From contig CAIMLR010000026.1 of assembly GCA_903842345.1 (NCBI GenBank), positions 62,001-126,000 on the forward strand: a stretch of 64,000 nucleotides of DNA. The letters are read 5' to 3'. Within the stretch, counting starts at the first letter, position 1. The number at the start of each line of letters is the position of its first letter. Below, piece by piece: positions 27,875-35,636 of this stretch. The notes under the pieces are model-generated. The model searched no databases. It had not been told where the DNA came from and worked only from the letters and a program-made list of their open reading frames with translations. The translations under genes were made by a program, and so were the position numbers. Origin of the DNA: an uncultured Myxococcales bacterium. Its GTDB lineage: Bacteria > Myxococcota_A > UBA9042.

Positions 27875-27903
27875 TTGCGCGGGGCGGACGCGGCCGGTAG
27901 AGT
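27875..27903 (+). promoter_or_regulatory. Promoter-like -35/-10 pair
   Basis: TTGCGC (27875-27880), 17 bases, TAGAGT (27898-27903), with the ATG of the YbjN-like gene 20 bases further. It matches the pairs at 15504 and 41768 and lies in the divergent gap with guaB. Confidence 0.45.
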
Positions 27904-27922
27904 TGCCGCCACGGAGATCGCC

Positions 27923-28447
27923 ATGCCTTTTGATGCCACAGTCGCCCTTGAATCCATCCAGCTCGCGCTGGCCGCCAGCATGGCTGACGTGGCGTTTGAC
28001 GTGGAGCCCGACCCGGCGGCGGCAGCGCTGTCCTTTGTCCACCCCGCGCACGACGCGACGATCCTGGTTGTCGTGGAGGCCGCCGATCCGCACCATCAAG
28101 TGCCGACGCTGCTCCTGGCCGTGGTCCTGGGCGATTGGCAGGATGCCCGCGGCGAGAGCGGCGGCGCGGCGCTTTTTGGCCTGAATTCCAAGCTGATGAC
28201 CTGTGCGGTCGGCCTGATGCCGCTGAACGAGGACGAATTGGCGTTGGCGCTGTGCAAACGCGTGCCGCTGGACAGCATGCCGCCCGAGCAAGTGCTGCCG
28301 GCGCTGGAAGACATGATTTGGGAGTACGCGGCGATCTCGGGCTGGCTGGAAGGTGGCAGCCCGGAGCGGCCGACGGATCCAGATGCGCTGCCGTCCGACC
28401 TGCAGCCGCCGCGCCCGCGCCTGATCACAAGCCTGGACGAGGCCTGA
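27923..28447 (+). CDS. YbjN/CesT-chaperone-like small cytosolic protein
   Basis: 174 residues from ATG 27923 (GGAG upstream). No signal or membrane segment. It shows an alpha-beta-beta-beta-alpha pattern: an N-terminal helix, strands with DATILVVVEA and TLLLAVVLGDW, a central GGAALFGLNSKLMTCAVGL, and a C-terminal acidic helix LPALEDMIWEYAAISGWLEG. This resembles the YbjN/type-III-chaperone fold, which acts as a helper or regulator; the resemblance is structural, without a diagnostic motif. The last 30 residues are Pro/Asp-rich. A lipoprotein gene begins three bases after its stop. Confidence 0.5.
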   Translation: MPFDATVALESIQLALAASMADVAFDVEPDPAAAALSFVHPAHDATILVVVEAADPHHQVPTLLLAVVLGDWQDARGESGGAALFGLNSKLMTCAVGLMPLNEDELALALCKRVPLDSMPPEQVLPALEDMIWEYAAISGWLEGGSPERPTDPDALPSDLQPPRPRLITSLDEA

Positions 28448-28450
28448 GCC

Positions 28451-29341
28451 ATGACCCGCGCGCGCCTGCTGATCGCACTGTCGCTCGCGCTCGCGCTGCA
28501 GGTCGGATGCGCGACCGGCATTCAGCAAACCGCGGTGCTGCCGTGGGTGCGCGGCGGCTGGTCGTTCTCTGGTACGGATTTTGTCGCGCGCGATCCCAGC
28601 GGCACGTCGATGCCCGTCCACATTGGCGGCGACTCCGGGCGGATTCAGGACATTGGCACCGTGACGCAGATTCTGCTGGCGATGGACTTGCCGTTCATGC
28701 GGGCGTCGATGGCGCCCGCGTTGCTGGGCAACAACAACGTCGAGTTCATCCAGGCCGACCTGCTCTACAAGCACCTCATTGTCGATGAGCCAGGGCGGCG
28801 CTGGTGGCTGCTCGCCGGCCTGGGCGCGATGATCCTGAACACCGGCGTGTCGTTCACGACGCATCCGACGCAGAACACCGTCATCGCCGGCCACAACGTG
28901 ACGCCTGACGACACGATCAACTACACCGCGCGGCGCGACGCCAGCGGCATCTACGCGGCGCTCGGCGCGCAAGTGGAGCTGACCGGCTGGTGCCACGGCT
29001 ACGTGGAGATGCTCGCCCGGCTGTCGCACTCGGAGAGCCAGTATGAGTCGATCACCATGCCGATTGGCGCCAACGGCACGACGGTCGACCTCACGGGTGC
29101 CAACTCCAACGTGACGCTCGATCGCCAACTGCAGGGCAGCGTGACGACGAACTACACGGTGCCGACGTTCCTGCTGTCCGTCGGCGTCCAGTTCAACCTG
29201 CCGAGCTACCACGTCACGCGCCGGTTCGTGCACTGGCACGCGGGCGATCCGGCGATGGACGAACTGCCGCCCGAGCCTGAGACGCCGCCGCCGCCGCAGC
29301 CCTTGATGCCCGCTGAGGCGCTGACGCCGACCGCGCCGTAA
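28451..29341 (+). CDS. Barrel-like outer-membrane lipoprotein
   Basis: 296 residues. The lipobox LQVGC gives a predicted lipidated Cys20. The mature part alternates short amphipathic strands and Gly/Asn/Asp turns (VHIGGDSGRIQDIGTVTQIL, WLLAGLGAMILNTGVSFTTH, YVEMLARLSHSESQYESITM, FLLSVGVQFNLP), similar to small eight-strand outer-membrane barrels, and ends with a Pro/Glu-rich tail (ELPPEPETPPPPQ). Function unknown. Three bases behind the YbjN-like gene, so probably one operon; its stop is followed by copy B of the intergenic hairpin element. Confidence 0.55.
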   Translation: MTRARLLIALSLALALQVGCATGIQQTAVLPWVRGGWSFSGTDFVARDPSGTSMPVHIGGDSGRIQDIGTVTQILLAMDLPFMRASMAPALLGNNNVEFIQADLLYKHLIVDEPGRRWWLLAGLGAMILNTGVSFTTHPTQNTVIAGHNVTPDDTINYTARRDASGIYAALGAQVELTGWCHGYVEMLARLSHSESQYESITMPIGANGTTVDLTGANSNVTLDRQLQGSVTTNYTVPTFLLSVGVQFNLPSYHVTRRFVHWHAGDPAMDELPPEPETPPPPQPLMPAEALTPTAP

Positions 29342-29350
29342 GGGGCCGAG

Positions 29351-29425
29351 TCGAATCCATTCGATCCGCGACCAGCTTGTGTCGCCGCGCGTATCGCCGC
29401 AGGCGGGCGCGCTTGGCGACCCAGC
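29351..29425. repeat. Intergenic hairpin element, copy B
   Basis: The 48-base core (29378-29425) has the same 13-base start and 15-base end as the element at 10346-10393, in identical spacing, with about half of the inner bases changed. GTCGCC (29381-29386) pairs with GGCGAC (29415-29420), and inner GCGCG/CGCGC extends the stem. TCGAA (29351-29355) and TTCGA (29360-29364) form a small upstream hairpin. It occupies the 220-base gap after the barrel-like lipoprotein gene; nothing else was recognised in that gap. Confidence 0.5.
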
Positions 29426-29561
29426 GACAAGCAAAGGGCCCGACCGAAAATTTGGAATGCCGAGTTGTTCTCGTTGGCGCTAAGCACTTCTCGCCAGCGC
29501 GGCGGACATCGCGTAGTTTTGTCGCGCCATGCTTTCGTCGCGTGGCTGTCACGAGGCCGTC

Positions 29562-31136
29562 ATGTTCCTGCGCATTTTTCCGCTGTTCATCGCCGCTGGG
29601 CTGCTTGTGCCGGCCTGCCAAGCATCGCCGCCGCCGGACACGACGCCGGCAGTCGATGGCACCGCGCTGCTGTCGACCCAAGGCCGCCGCGGTCTGGGCC
29701 ACCACGCCGACGTGCCAACCGCCGAGGACCCGCGGATTCCGGCGGACATGCTGACGCTGCTGGGGCAGCTTTTTGGGGAGACGGTCGTGCTGGCCGGCGA
29801 GCCGCATCAGCCGCTGACGGCGGACAGCGCGCCGCCGCCGGCGATCGGCGCCAATCCGCACACGCTCGTGCGCTTTGTGCATCTGACGGACACGCAGCTT
29901 GTCGACGATGAATCGCCGGCGCGCAACTGCGTGTTTGACGCGGCGGGAACGACGGACGGCGCGTTCCGGCCGCAGGAAGGCTATGGTTGCCACATGCTGG
30001 ACGCGGCGGTGCGCGCGGTGAATGCGCTGCACGCGAGCCTGCCGCTGGATTTTGTCCTGACGGGCGGCGACAACGTTGACGATGCCCAGCGCAATGAAAT
30101 GCAGTGGTTTGGCAAGGTGCTCAACGGCGGGCCGGTGGAATGCGACAGCGGCGCGGACGACGGCGACAAGCCGGGGCTGACGTTTCCGCAGAAGCGCGCG
30201 TTTACCGCCGCGGGGCTGAACGTGCCGTGGTACTGGGTGAGCGGCAACCACGACGTGCTGGTGACGGGCGTCTACAAGGTCGACGCGGCGGAACGGGAGC
30301 TCGCGACGGGGACGACGCCCGTGATGGGCGCGCGCGACTACCGGCAAGTCGGTGCGCCGGTGACGACGGAGGAAGTGCCGGCGGATGCGCTGCGGCTACC
30401 GCTGTACGCGACGGAGATCGTGGCGGAAGTGAAGGCGATGGCCGACGGACCGGGGCCGCACCTGCACGGCCTGGCGAGCGTCGCCGCGGACAATCCGTAC
30501 ATCCAGTACCGCGCGACGCCTGTCGCCAATCAGCCGGTGGACATCATCGCGCTGGACAGCAACGCGCACACGGGCGGGTCGGATGGCGTGATCTACGCGG
30601 ACGTGTTTGAGAAGCAGATCCGCCCGCTGCTGGAAGCCGCCCAGGCCGCGGGCCACTTCGCCGTTGTCGTCGCGCACCACGGCTCCGGCGCGATGGGCGA
30701 CGGCGGCGATCCGTTTGGCACCTCGCAGCTGGGGACGATGACGCCCGAGCAGTTCCGCCGTGAGCTGTCCAAGTACCCGAACGTGCTGTTCTATCTCGCG
30801 GGGCATTCCCATGTGAACCGGATCACGCGGTATCAGCCCAAGGACGGGGACGTCGTGCGGCCGTTTTTTGAAGTGCAGACGGCGTCGCTGGCGGATTGGC
30901 CGTCGCAGATGCGGCTCATTGAGTTGATCGATGCGGACAACGGCTTCATCGCCGCCAAACTCACCGCTTTTGACACGCCGGCGCAGATTGGCGGTCAGCC
31001 AACCAACGAACTCGCGCAAGAGGCGCTGCGGCTGATGACGATGGACCGCGCGTCTGGCTGGGATGTGAACCTCGGCGAGGGCCTGCTGACCGATCGCAAC
31101 ATGCTCCTCTGGATCAAGAAGCCCGCCGGCATGTGA
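29562..31136 (+). CDS. Exported calcineurin-like metallophosphoesterase
   Basis: 524 residues from ATG 29562 (GAGG upstream). The signal ends at VPACQAS; Cys may be lipidated although the lipobox is imperfect. Metallophosphoesterase motifs in order: VHLTDTQL (the usual DxH is DxQ, as in several exported phosphodiesterase-like members), FVLTGGDNVDD, WVSGNHDV, VVAHHGSG and FYLAGHSHVNR. These bind a two-metal centre and cleave phosphate esters; the substrate is unknown. The protein should lie in the periplasm or on the outer membrane. A 220-base gap with hairpin element B separates it from the lipoprotein gene before it. Confidence 0.8.
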   Translation: MFLRIFPLFIAAGLLVPACQASPPPDTTPAVDGTALLSTQGRRGLGHHADVPTAEDPRIPADMLTLLGQLFGETVVLAGEPHQPLTADSAPPPAIGANPHTLVRFVHLTDTQLVDDESPARNCVFDAAGTTDGAFRPQEGYGCHMLDAAVRAVNALHASLPLDFVLTGGDNVDDAQRNEMQWFGKVLNGGPVECDSGADDGDKPGLTFPQKRAFTAAGLNVPWYWVSGNHDVLVTGVYKVDAAERELATGTTPVMGARDYRQVGAPVTTEEVPADALRLPLYATEIVAEVKAMADGPGPHLHGLASVAADNPYIQYRATPVANQPVDIIALDSNAHTGGSDGVIYADVFEKQIRPLLEAAQAAGHFAVVVAHHGSGAMGDGGDPFGTSQLGTMTPEQFRRELSKYPNVLFYLAGHSHVNRITRYQPKDGDVVRPFFEVQTASLADWPSQMRLIELIDADNGFIAAKLTAFDTPAQIGGQPTNELAQEALRLMTMDRASGWDVNLGEGLLTDRNMLLWIKKPAGM

Positions 31137-31244
31137 CCACGCGCGTCACATTCGCGTGGAGGCCAAGCGCCGTTTCAACGCGGTGGGTTGACCTTGGCGC
31201 GGCGGATCGGCACTTTGCACTTCCCGTTGCGAAAGGACCTGACC

Positions 31245-31469
31245 ATGCATTTTCACCTCCCCCTGCCCGCGTGGACGCGCGATCGTCGGCTGTTCCTGCT
31301 TGTGGCAGCCGTTCACGTCTACCTCGGCGGCGGACACATCTTTGGAATCATTGGCGATCACGTGACCGGAATGGACCTGTGGACGGACATCTGGAAGGGC
31401 GTGGGCGCGTGGTCCGCCGCGTACTATTTTGTCGCCCTCGCCGGCCGACCTGCGACACCGACAAAATGA
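31245..31469 (+). CDS. Small two-helix membrane protein
   Basis: 74 residues from ATG 31245 (AAAGGA eight bases upstream). Two hydrophobic segments, LFLLVAAVHVYLGGGHIFGI and a shorter GAWSAAYYFVALAG, are separated by a charged loop (DHVTGMDLWTDIWKG). His residues in and beside the first helix (HVY, GGGHIF) are notable. I do not recognise the family. It lies between the metallophosphoesterase and glycogen phosphorylase genes on the same strand; its reading frame and ribosome site look real, but function is unknown. Confidence 0.5.
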   Translation: MHFHLPLPAWTRDRRLFLLVAAVHVYLGGGHIFGIIGDHVTGMDLWTDIWKGVGAWSAAYYFVALAGRPATPTK

Positions 31470-31536
31470 CACAGGGCTGCACCTTTTCCCCGTGCGAGCG
31501 TGTGCTACGCTTGGCGTTCTGACACTTGGAGTTTCT

Positions 31537-33249
31537 ATGCACCACATCGCCTACGTGACCGCTGAAATTGGCCTGACCACCGCGATTCCGACGTATTCCG
31601 GCGGCCTCGGCGTCCTCGCCGGCGACCACGTCAAAGCCGCTGCGGATCTCGGCGTGCCGCTCATTGGCGTGACCCTGTTCTACAAGCGTGGCTACGGCAA
31701 GCAGTCGGTCGACGCGTACGGCGAGCAGCACCTCGATTTTCCGATGTGCGAGCCGAGCGATGTGCTGGAAGATACTGGCATCCAGGTCGAGATGGCGTTC
31801 GAGGGCGAAAACGTCCGCATCCACGCGTGGAAGCGCCTCGTGCAGGGCCGCAGCGGTCACACGGTGCCGGTGCTGTTCCTGGATACCGACATCGACGGCA
31901 ACTCGCCGGTGTGGCGCCCAGTTTCGAACCTGCTCTACGGCGGCGACAACCTGAATCGCCTGCGCCAGGAGGCCATTCTCGGCCTGGGCGGTTATGAAGT
32001 CCTCAAGGCGATGGGCGTTACGGAGGACCTGTCCGCGCACCTGAATGAAGGCCACACCGCGTTTTTTGCCGCCGCGATGCTGCGCGACATTGGCAGCGTC
32101 GAGGCGACCCGCAAGCGCGTGCACTTCACGACGCACACGCCGGTGGCGGCGGGCTACGATCGCTTCTCGCTGGCGGAAGTCCAGCGCGTTGTCGGCAAGT
32201 ACATTCCGCCGGAAGTGGCGCTGCTGGGTGGCGAGACGGAACTGAACATGGCGTGGCTGGCCGCGTCGCTGGCGGACACCGTGAACGGCGTGTCGGTCAT
32301 CAACGCGCGCGTGGCGACGACGCTGTTCCGCGACGTGAAGATTGAAGCGGTGACCAACGGCGTGCACTTTGACACGTGGGTCGCGCCGGAAATGGGCGCG
32401 CTGTACGACCACTACCTGCCGGGCTGGCGCTTCAAGCCGGAGCGGCTGCGGGACATCGCGCTCATCGATCCGGACGATTTTGACCGTGCACGCCGCCGGG
32501 CCAAGCGCGAACTTGTGGAATACGCCAACGGCGAGACACAGCTCGGGTTTGACGCGGAGATCCTCACGCTGGGCTTTGCCCGCCGCGTGGCACCGTACAA
32601 GCGCGCGACGCTCATCTTCAGCGACATCGAACGGCTTTTGGCGCTGGGTCGCGGTCGCCTGCAGATCCTGTTCGCCGGCAAGGCGCATCAGAACGACACG
32701 GAAGGCCGCAAGCTGGTCCGCGATCTGGTGGCGCTGTCGCTGAAGTTGCGCGGCGATCTGCGCGTGGGCTTCCTGCCGAACTACAACATGTGGCTGGGCC
32801 ACAAGCTGACGGCGGGCGTGGACGTGTGGTTGAACAACCCCGTGCGGCCGCTGGAAGCGTGCGGAACGTCGGGCATGAAGGCTGTGCTCAACGGCGTGCC
32901 GAACCTGTCGATCCTCGACGGCTGGTGGGCGGAAGGCTGCGTCGACGGCGTCAACGGTTGGGCGATCGGTCAGGACTGGGATGAACGCGACGACGACCGC
33001 GACGCCAACGCGTTGTACGAGTCGCTGGAAAACCGCGTGCTGCCTGCGTACTACGGCGATCCGGACGCGTGGCGGGCCATCCAGCGCGCCGCGATTGCGA
33101 CTGCGCCGGCGTTCTCCGCGGAGCGCATGGTCCGCGAGTACGCCAGCCGCTACTACAAGATCGGCCTGCCTGGCGAACAGCACGGCCGCACGTCGCGGGT
33201 CACCCTGTCAGACATCGTGATGCCGCTGCCCATCGGCCGCTCGTCATGA
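31537..33249 (+). CDS. glgP: Alpha-glucan phosphorylase (short GT35 type)
   Basis: 570 residues from ATG 31537 (TTGGAG upstream). It is a cytosolic PLP enzyme that releases glucose 1-phosphate from glycogen or maltodextrin. The protein is the short type, lacking much of the long N-terminal regulatory part of E. coli GlgP (about 800 residues). Seen: AYVTAEIGLTTAIPTYSGGL, LNEGHTAFF, FTTHTPVAAGYD, TNGVHFDTW, and the PLP-lysine segment EACGTSGMKAVLNGV with Lys448, then LDGWWAEGC. Its stop overlaps the ATG of the GMC oxidoreductase (ATGA), so the pair is translationally coupled. Confidence 0.93.
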   Translation: MHHIAYVTAEIGLTTAIPTYSGGLGVLAGDHVKAAADLGVPLIGVTLFYKRGYGKQSVDAYGEQHLDFPMCEPSDVLEDTGIQVEMAFEGENVRIHAWKRLVQGRSGHTVPVLFLDTDIDGNSPVWRPVSNLLYGGDNLNRLRQEAILGLGGYEVLKAMGVTEDLSAHLNEGHTAFFAAAMLRDIGSVEATRKRVHFTTHTPVAAGYDRFSLAEVQRVVGKYIPPEVALLGGETELNMAWLAASLADTVNGVSVINARVATTLFRDVKIEAVTNGVHFDTWVAPEMGALYDHYLPGWRFKPERLRDIALIDPDDFDRARRRAKRELVEYANGETQLGFDAEILTLGFARRVAPYKRATLIFSDIERLLALGRGRLQILFAGKAHQNDTEGRKLVRDLVALSLKLRGDLRVGFLPNYNMWLGHKLTAGVDVWLNNPVRPLEACGTSGMKAVLNGVPNLSILDGWWAEGCVDGVNGWAIGQDWDERDDDRDANALYESLENRVLPAYYGDPDAWRAIQRAAIATAPAFSAERMVREYASRYYKIGLPGEQHGRTSRVTLSDIVMPLPIGRSS

Positions 33250-34904
33250 TTCGCGACGCTTGGCTCGTGCCTGACCCGGCGACGCTGCCAGTGGACGCCG
33301 ACGGTTTTCACGCCGACGTCATCGTCATTGGCTCCGGCTTTGGCGGCTCAGTCTCCGCGCTGCGGCTGACCGAGAAGGGCTACAAAGTGCTGGTGATCGA
33401 GCGCGGCAAGCGCTGGCAGCCAGGCGATTTTCCCAAAACCAACTGGAACGTGCGCAAGTCCATGTGGGCGCCGGCGCTTGGCTGTTTTGGCATCTTGCGT
33501 CTGTCGCTGCTGGACGACGTGATGGTGCTCTCCGGCGCGGGCGTGGGCGGTGGCAGCCTTGTGTACGCCAACACGCTGCTGATTCCGCCGCTGCCGTTTT
33601 TTCGCGACCCGCAGTGGGCAGGCATGGTTGCGGATTGGCAGGCGGAGCTGGCGAGCCACTACACGATGGCGCAGCAGATGCTCGGCGCAACGCCCAATCC
33701 GGTATTTGGCCCGGCGGACCGCGTGCTGCAGGAAATCGCCGATGAGATGGGCCGCGGCCACACGTTCAAGGCGACCGACGTCGGCGTCTACTTTGACAAC
33801 CCCGGCGACACCGTACCCGACCCCTATTTTGGCGGCGAAGGCCCCGACCGGACAGGCTGCATCCAATGCGGCGCGTGCATGACCGGCTGCAAGCACGGCG
33901 CGAAGAACACGCTGGACAAGAACTACCTGTACCTCGCCTGCGCCAAAGGCGCCCGCGTCGTGCCCGAGCGCGAGGTCATCGGCCTTTCGTGTATCGGTGG
34001 CGCGGACACCCGCGGCAGCCAGGGATGGGAACTCGAACTGCGACCCGCGATCGGCCTGAAGCGGCTGTTCGGCGGTCACCACACGCTGCGCGCCCGCCAG
34101 GTCGTGTGCGCGGCCGGCGTGCTGGGCACCCTGCCGCTGTTGATGCGCTCGCGCGAGGCGGGGACGTTGCCGCACCTGCCAGCGACGCTCGGCGGCCACC
34201 TGCGCACGAACTCGGAAGCCATCACGGGCGCGATGTCCGGCGGCAGCGGCACGGATTACTCCAAGGGCGTCGCCATCACGTCCGGCGCGTTCTTTGACGA
34301 GCACACGCACATCGAGGTCGTTCGCTACGGCGAAGGCAACGACGCGCTCGGCCTGCTCGCGACGCTCCTGACGGACGGCGGCGGCAAAGTTCCGCGCCCC
34401 GTTCGCTGGGTTTGGACCTGCCTGACGCACCCGATCCAGCTGGCCCGCAGCCTGTGGAAATTCGGCTGGGCGCGCGGCGGCATCATCCTGCTGGTCATGC
34501 AGACGCTGGACAACTCCCTGAACGCAGTTTGGAAACGCTCACGGTTCATGCCGTGGATCAAGACGTTGCGCACGGAGCGGCCGCAAGGCTCGGTCGCCAA
34601 TCCATCGTACATTCCGATTGGCAATGAAGTCGCGCGGCGGGTCGCCAAACGCACTGGCGGCGTGGCGATGAGCGCGCTGAACGAAGTGCTGCTGGACATT
34701 CCGACGACGGCGCACATCCTCGGGGGCTGCCCCATCGGCCCGGAAGGCAAAGGCGTCGTCGACGGCCAAAATAGCGTCTACGGCTACCAGGGCCTGAAAA
34801 TCTGCGACGGCTCCATCGTCCCGGCCAACCTCGGCGTGAACCCGAGCCTGACGATTACCGCGCTGACCGAACACGCCATGGCGTCGGTGCCGCGGAAGAG
34901 CTAG
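33246..34904 (+). CDS. FAD-dependent GMC-family oxidoreductase with Cys cluster
   Basis: 552 residues. The N-terminal dinucleotide motif is DVIVIGSGFGGSVSALRLTE followed by VLVIERGKRW, binding FAD; GAGVGGGSLVYAN follows. At residues 205-215 lies CIQCGACMTGC, a Cys-x2-Cys-x2-Cys-x3-Cys arrangement like a ferredoxin cluster ligand set, then GAKNTLDKNYLYLA. The C-terminus has GGCPIGPEGKGVVDGQNSVY, GLKICDGSIVPANLGVNPSL, the GMC/cholesterol-oxidase substrate end. The substrate (sterol, alcohol or sugar) is unknown. No signal peptide; a hydrophobic GGIILLVMQTL lies in the middle. It overlaps glgP by four bases. Confidence 0.8.
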   Translation: MIRDAWLVPDPATLPVDADGFHADVIVIGSGFGGSVSALRLTEKGYKVLVIERGKRWQPGDFPKTNWNVRKSMWAPALGCFGILRLSLLDDVMVLSGAGVGGGSLVYANTLLIPPLPFFRDPQWAGMVADWQAELASHYTMAQQMLGATPNPVFGPADRVLQEIADEMGRGHTFKATDVGVYFDNPGDTVPDPYFGGEGPDRTGCIQCGACMTGCKHGAKNTLDKNYLYLACAKGARVVPEREVIGLSCIGGADTRGSQGWELELRPAIGLKRLFGGHHTLRARQVVCAAGVLGTLPLLMRSREAGTLPHLPATLGGHLRTNSEAITGAMSGGSGTDYSKGVAITSGAFFDEHTHIEVVRYGEGNDALGLLATLLTDGGGKVPRPVRWVWTCLTHPIQLARSLWKFGWARGGIILLVMQTLDNSLNAVWKRSRFMPWIKTLRTERPQGSVANPSYIPIGNEVARRVAKRTGGVAMSALNEVLLDIPTTAHILGGCPIGPEGKGVVDGQNSVYGYQGLKICDGSIVPANLGVNPSLTITALTEHAMASVPRKS

Positions 34905-35026
34905 CCACGCGGCGCCTTGTCTTCCAGTCGCGCGTGATGCTGGCGGCGGCGCCACCACGTGCGACCCATCTGGCCGATGCGCACGACGAACAGGATCGTC
35001 CCGAGAATCCCCAAAATACCCGTCAT
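34901..35026 (-). CDS. 41-residue single-pass membrane protein coupled to trpG
   Basis: Sequence read directly from the minus strand: a hydrophobic stretch MTGILGILGTILFVVRIGQM followed by a basic part with TWWRRRQHHARLE and ending APRG. The ATG (35026) comes one base after the stop of the trpG/pabA-like gene (TGA, t, ATG), so it is expected to be translated by re-initiation. Its stop codon overlaps the end of the GMC oxidoreductase gene on the other strand. It is a tiny inner-membrane protein of unknown role, too short for family assignment. Confidence 0.5.
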   Translation of the reverse strand: MTGILGILGTILFVVRIGQMGRTWWRRRQHHARLEDKAPRG

Positions 35027-35027
35027 A

Positions 35028-35636
35028 TCAATTCGCTCCCAATTCGCTCAGCCACGCCACCGCCGCGCGCGCCAGTTGGCTACCCTCGGGCGTACCCACG
35101 CTCTCCGGGTGAAATTGCACCGACTCGCACGCCCATTTGGCGCTGCGCAGCCCCATGATCAACCCATCGTCCAGCCACGCCGAAACCTGCACGTCCGCCG
35201 GCAGCGAGGCGGCATCCACGGCGAGACTGTGATAACGCATCGCCAGAAAGGGCTGCGGCAACCCGCTGAACAGCCCTATGCCGTCATGTTGAATGAGAGC
35301 CTGACGGCCGTGAATGGGTTCAGGCGCGCGCACGACCTGCCCGCCGAGCGCGATCGCCAGCGCTTGATGGCCGAGGCAGACGCCCCAGATCGGCAGCTTG
35401 CCCAGCACCGCGCGGAGAAAGGGCAGCAGCTGCCCGGCATCCTCCGGCGCATTCGGCCCTGGAGACACGACCAGCGCGTCCGGAAGCGCGTGCTGCAGTG
35501 CGTGCAGATTGGCGTCCGTGTTGCGCACGACGCGGAGATCCAGGGCGATACCCGTGGTTTGCGCCGCGGACATCAGCAAGTCAGCAAGGTTCCAGGTGAA
35601 CGAATCGTGGTTGTCCAGCAGCACCACGCGCTTCAA
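35028..35636 (-). CDS. Glutamine amidotransferase of TrpG/PabA type
   Basis: 202 residues. Class I glutaminase triad present: GVCLGHQ (Cys87) and QFHPES (His176, Glu178), with LLDNHDSFTWNLADL and VVSPGPNAPEDAG at the N-terminus. It delivers ammonia to a chorismate-using synthase (anthranilate or aminodeoxychorismate). No trpE or pabB is in the window, so its partner is elsewhere. The ATG overlaps the stop of a large lipoprotein gene (ATGA), and the stop is followed by the 41-residue membrane protein, an unusual setting for this enzyme. Whether it serves tryptophan or folate synthesis cannot be told. Confidence 0.9.
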   Translation of the reverse strand: MKRVVLLDNHDSFTWNLADLLMSAAQTTGIALDLRVVRNTDANLHALQHALPDALVVSPGPNAPEDAGQLLPFLRAVLGKLPIWGVCLGHQALAIALGGQVVRAPEPIHGRQALIQHDGIGLFSGLPQPFLAMRYHSLAVDAASLPADVQVSAWLDDGLIMGLRSAKWACESVQFHPESVGTPEGSQLARAAVAWLSELGAN

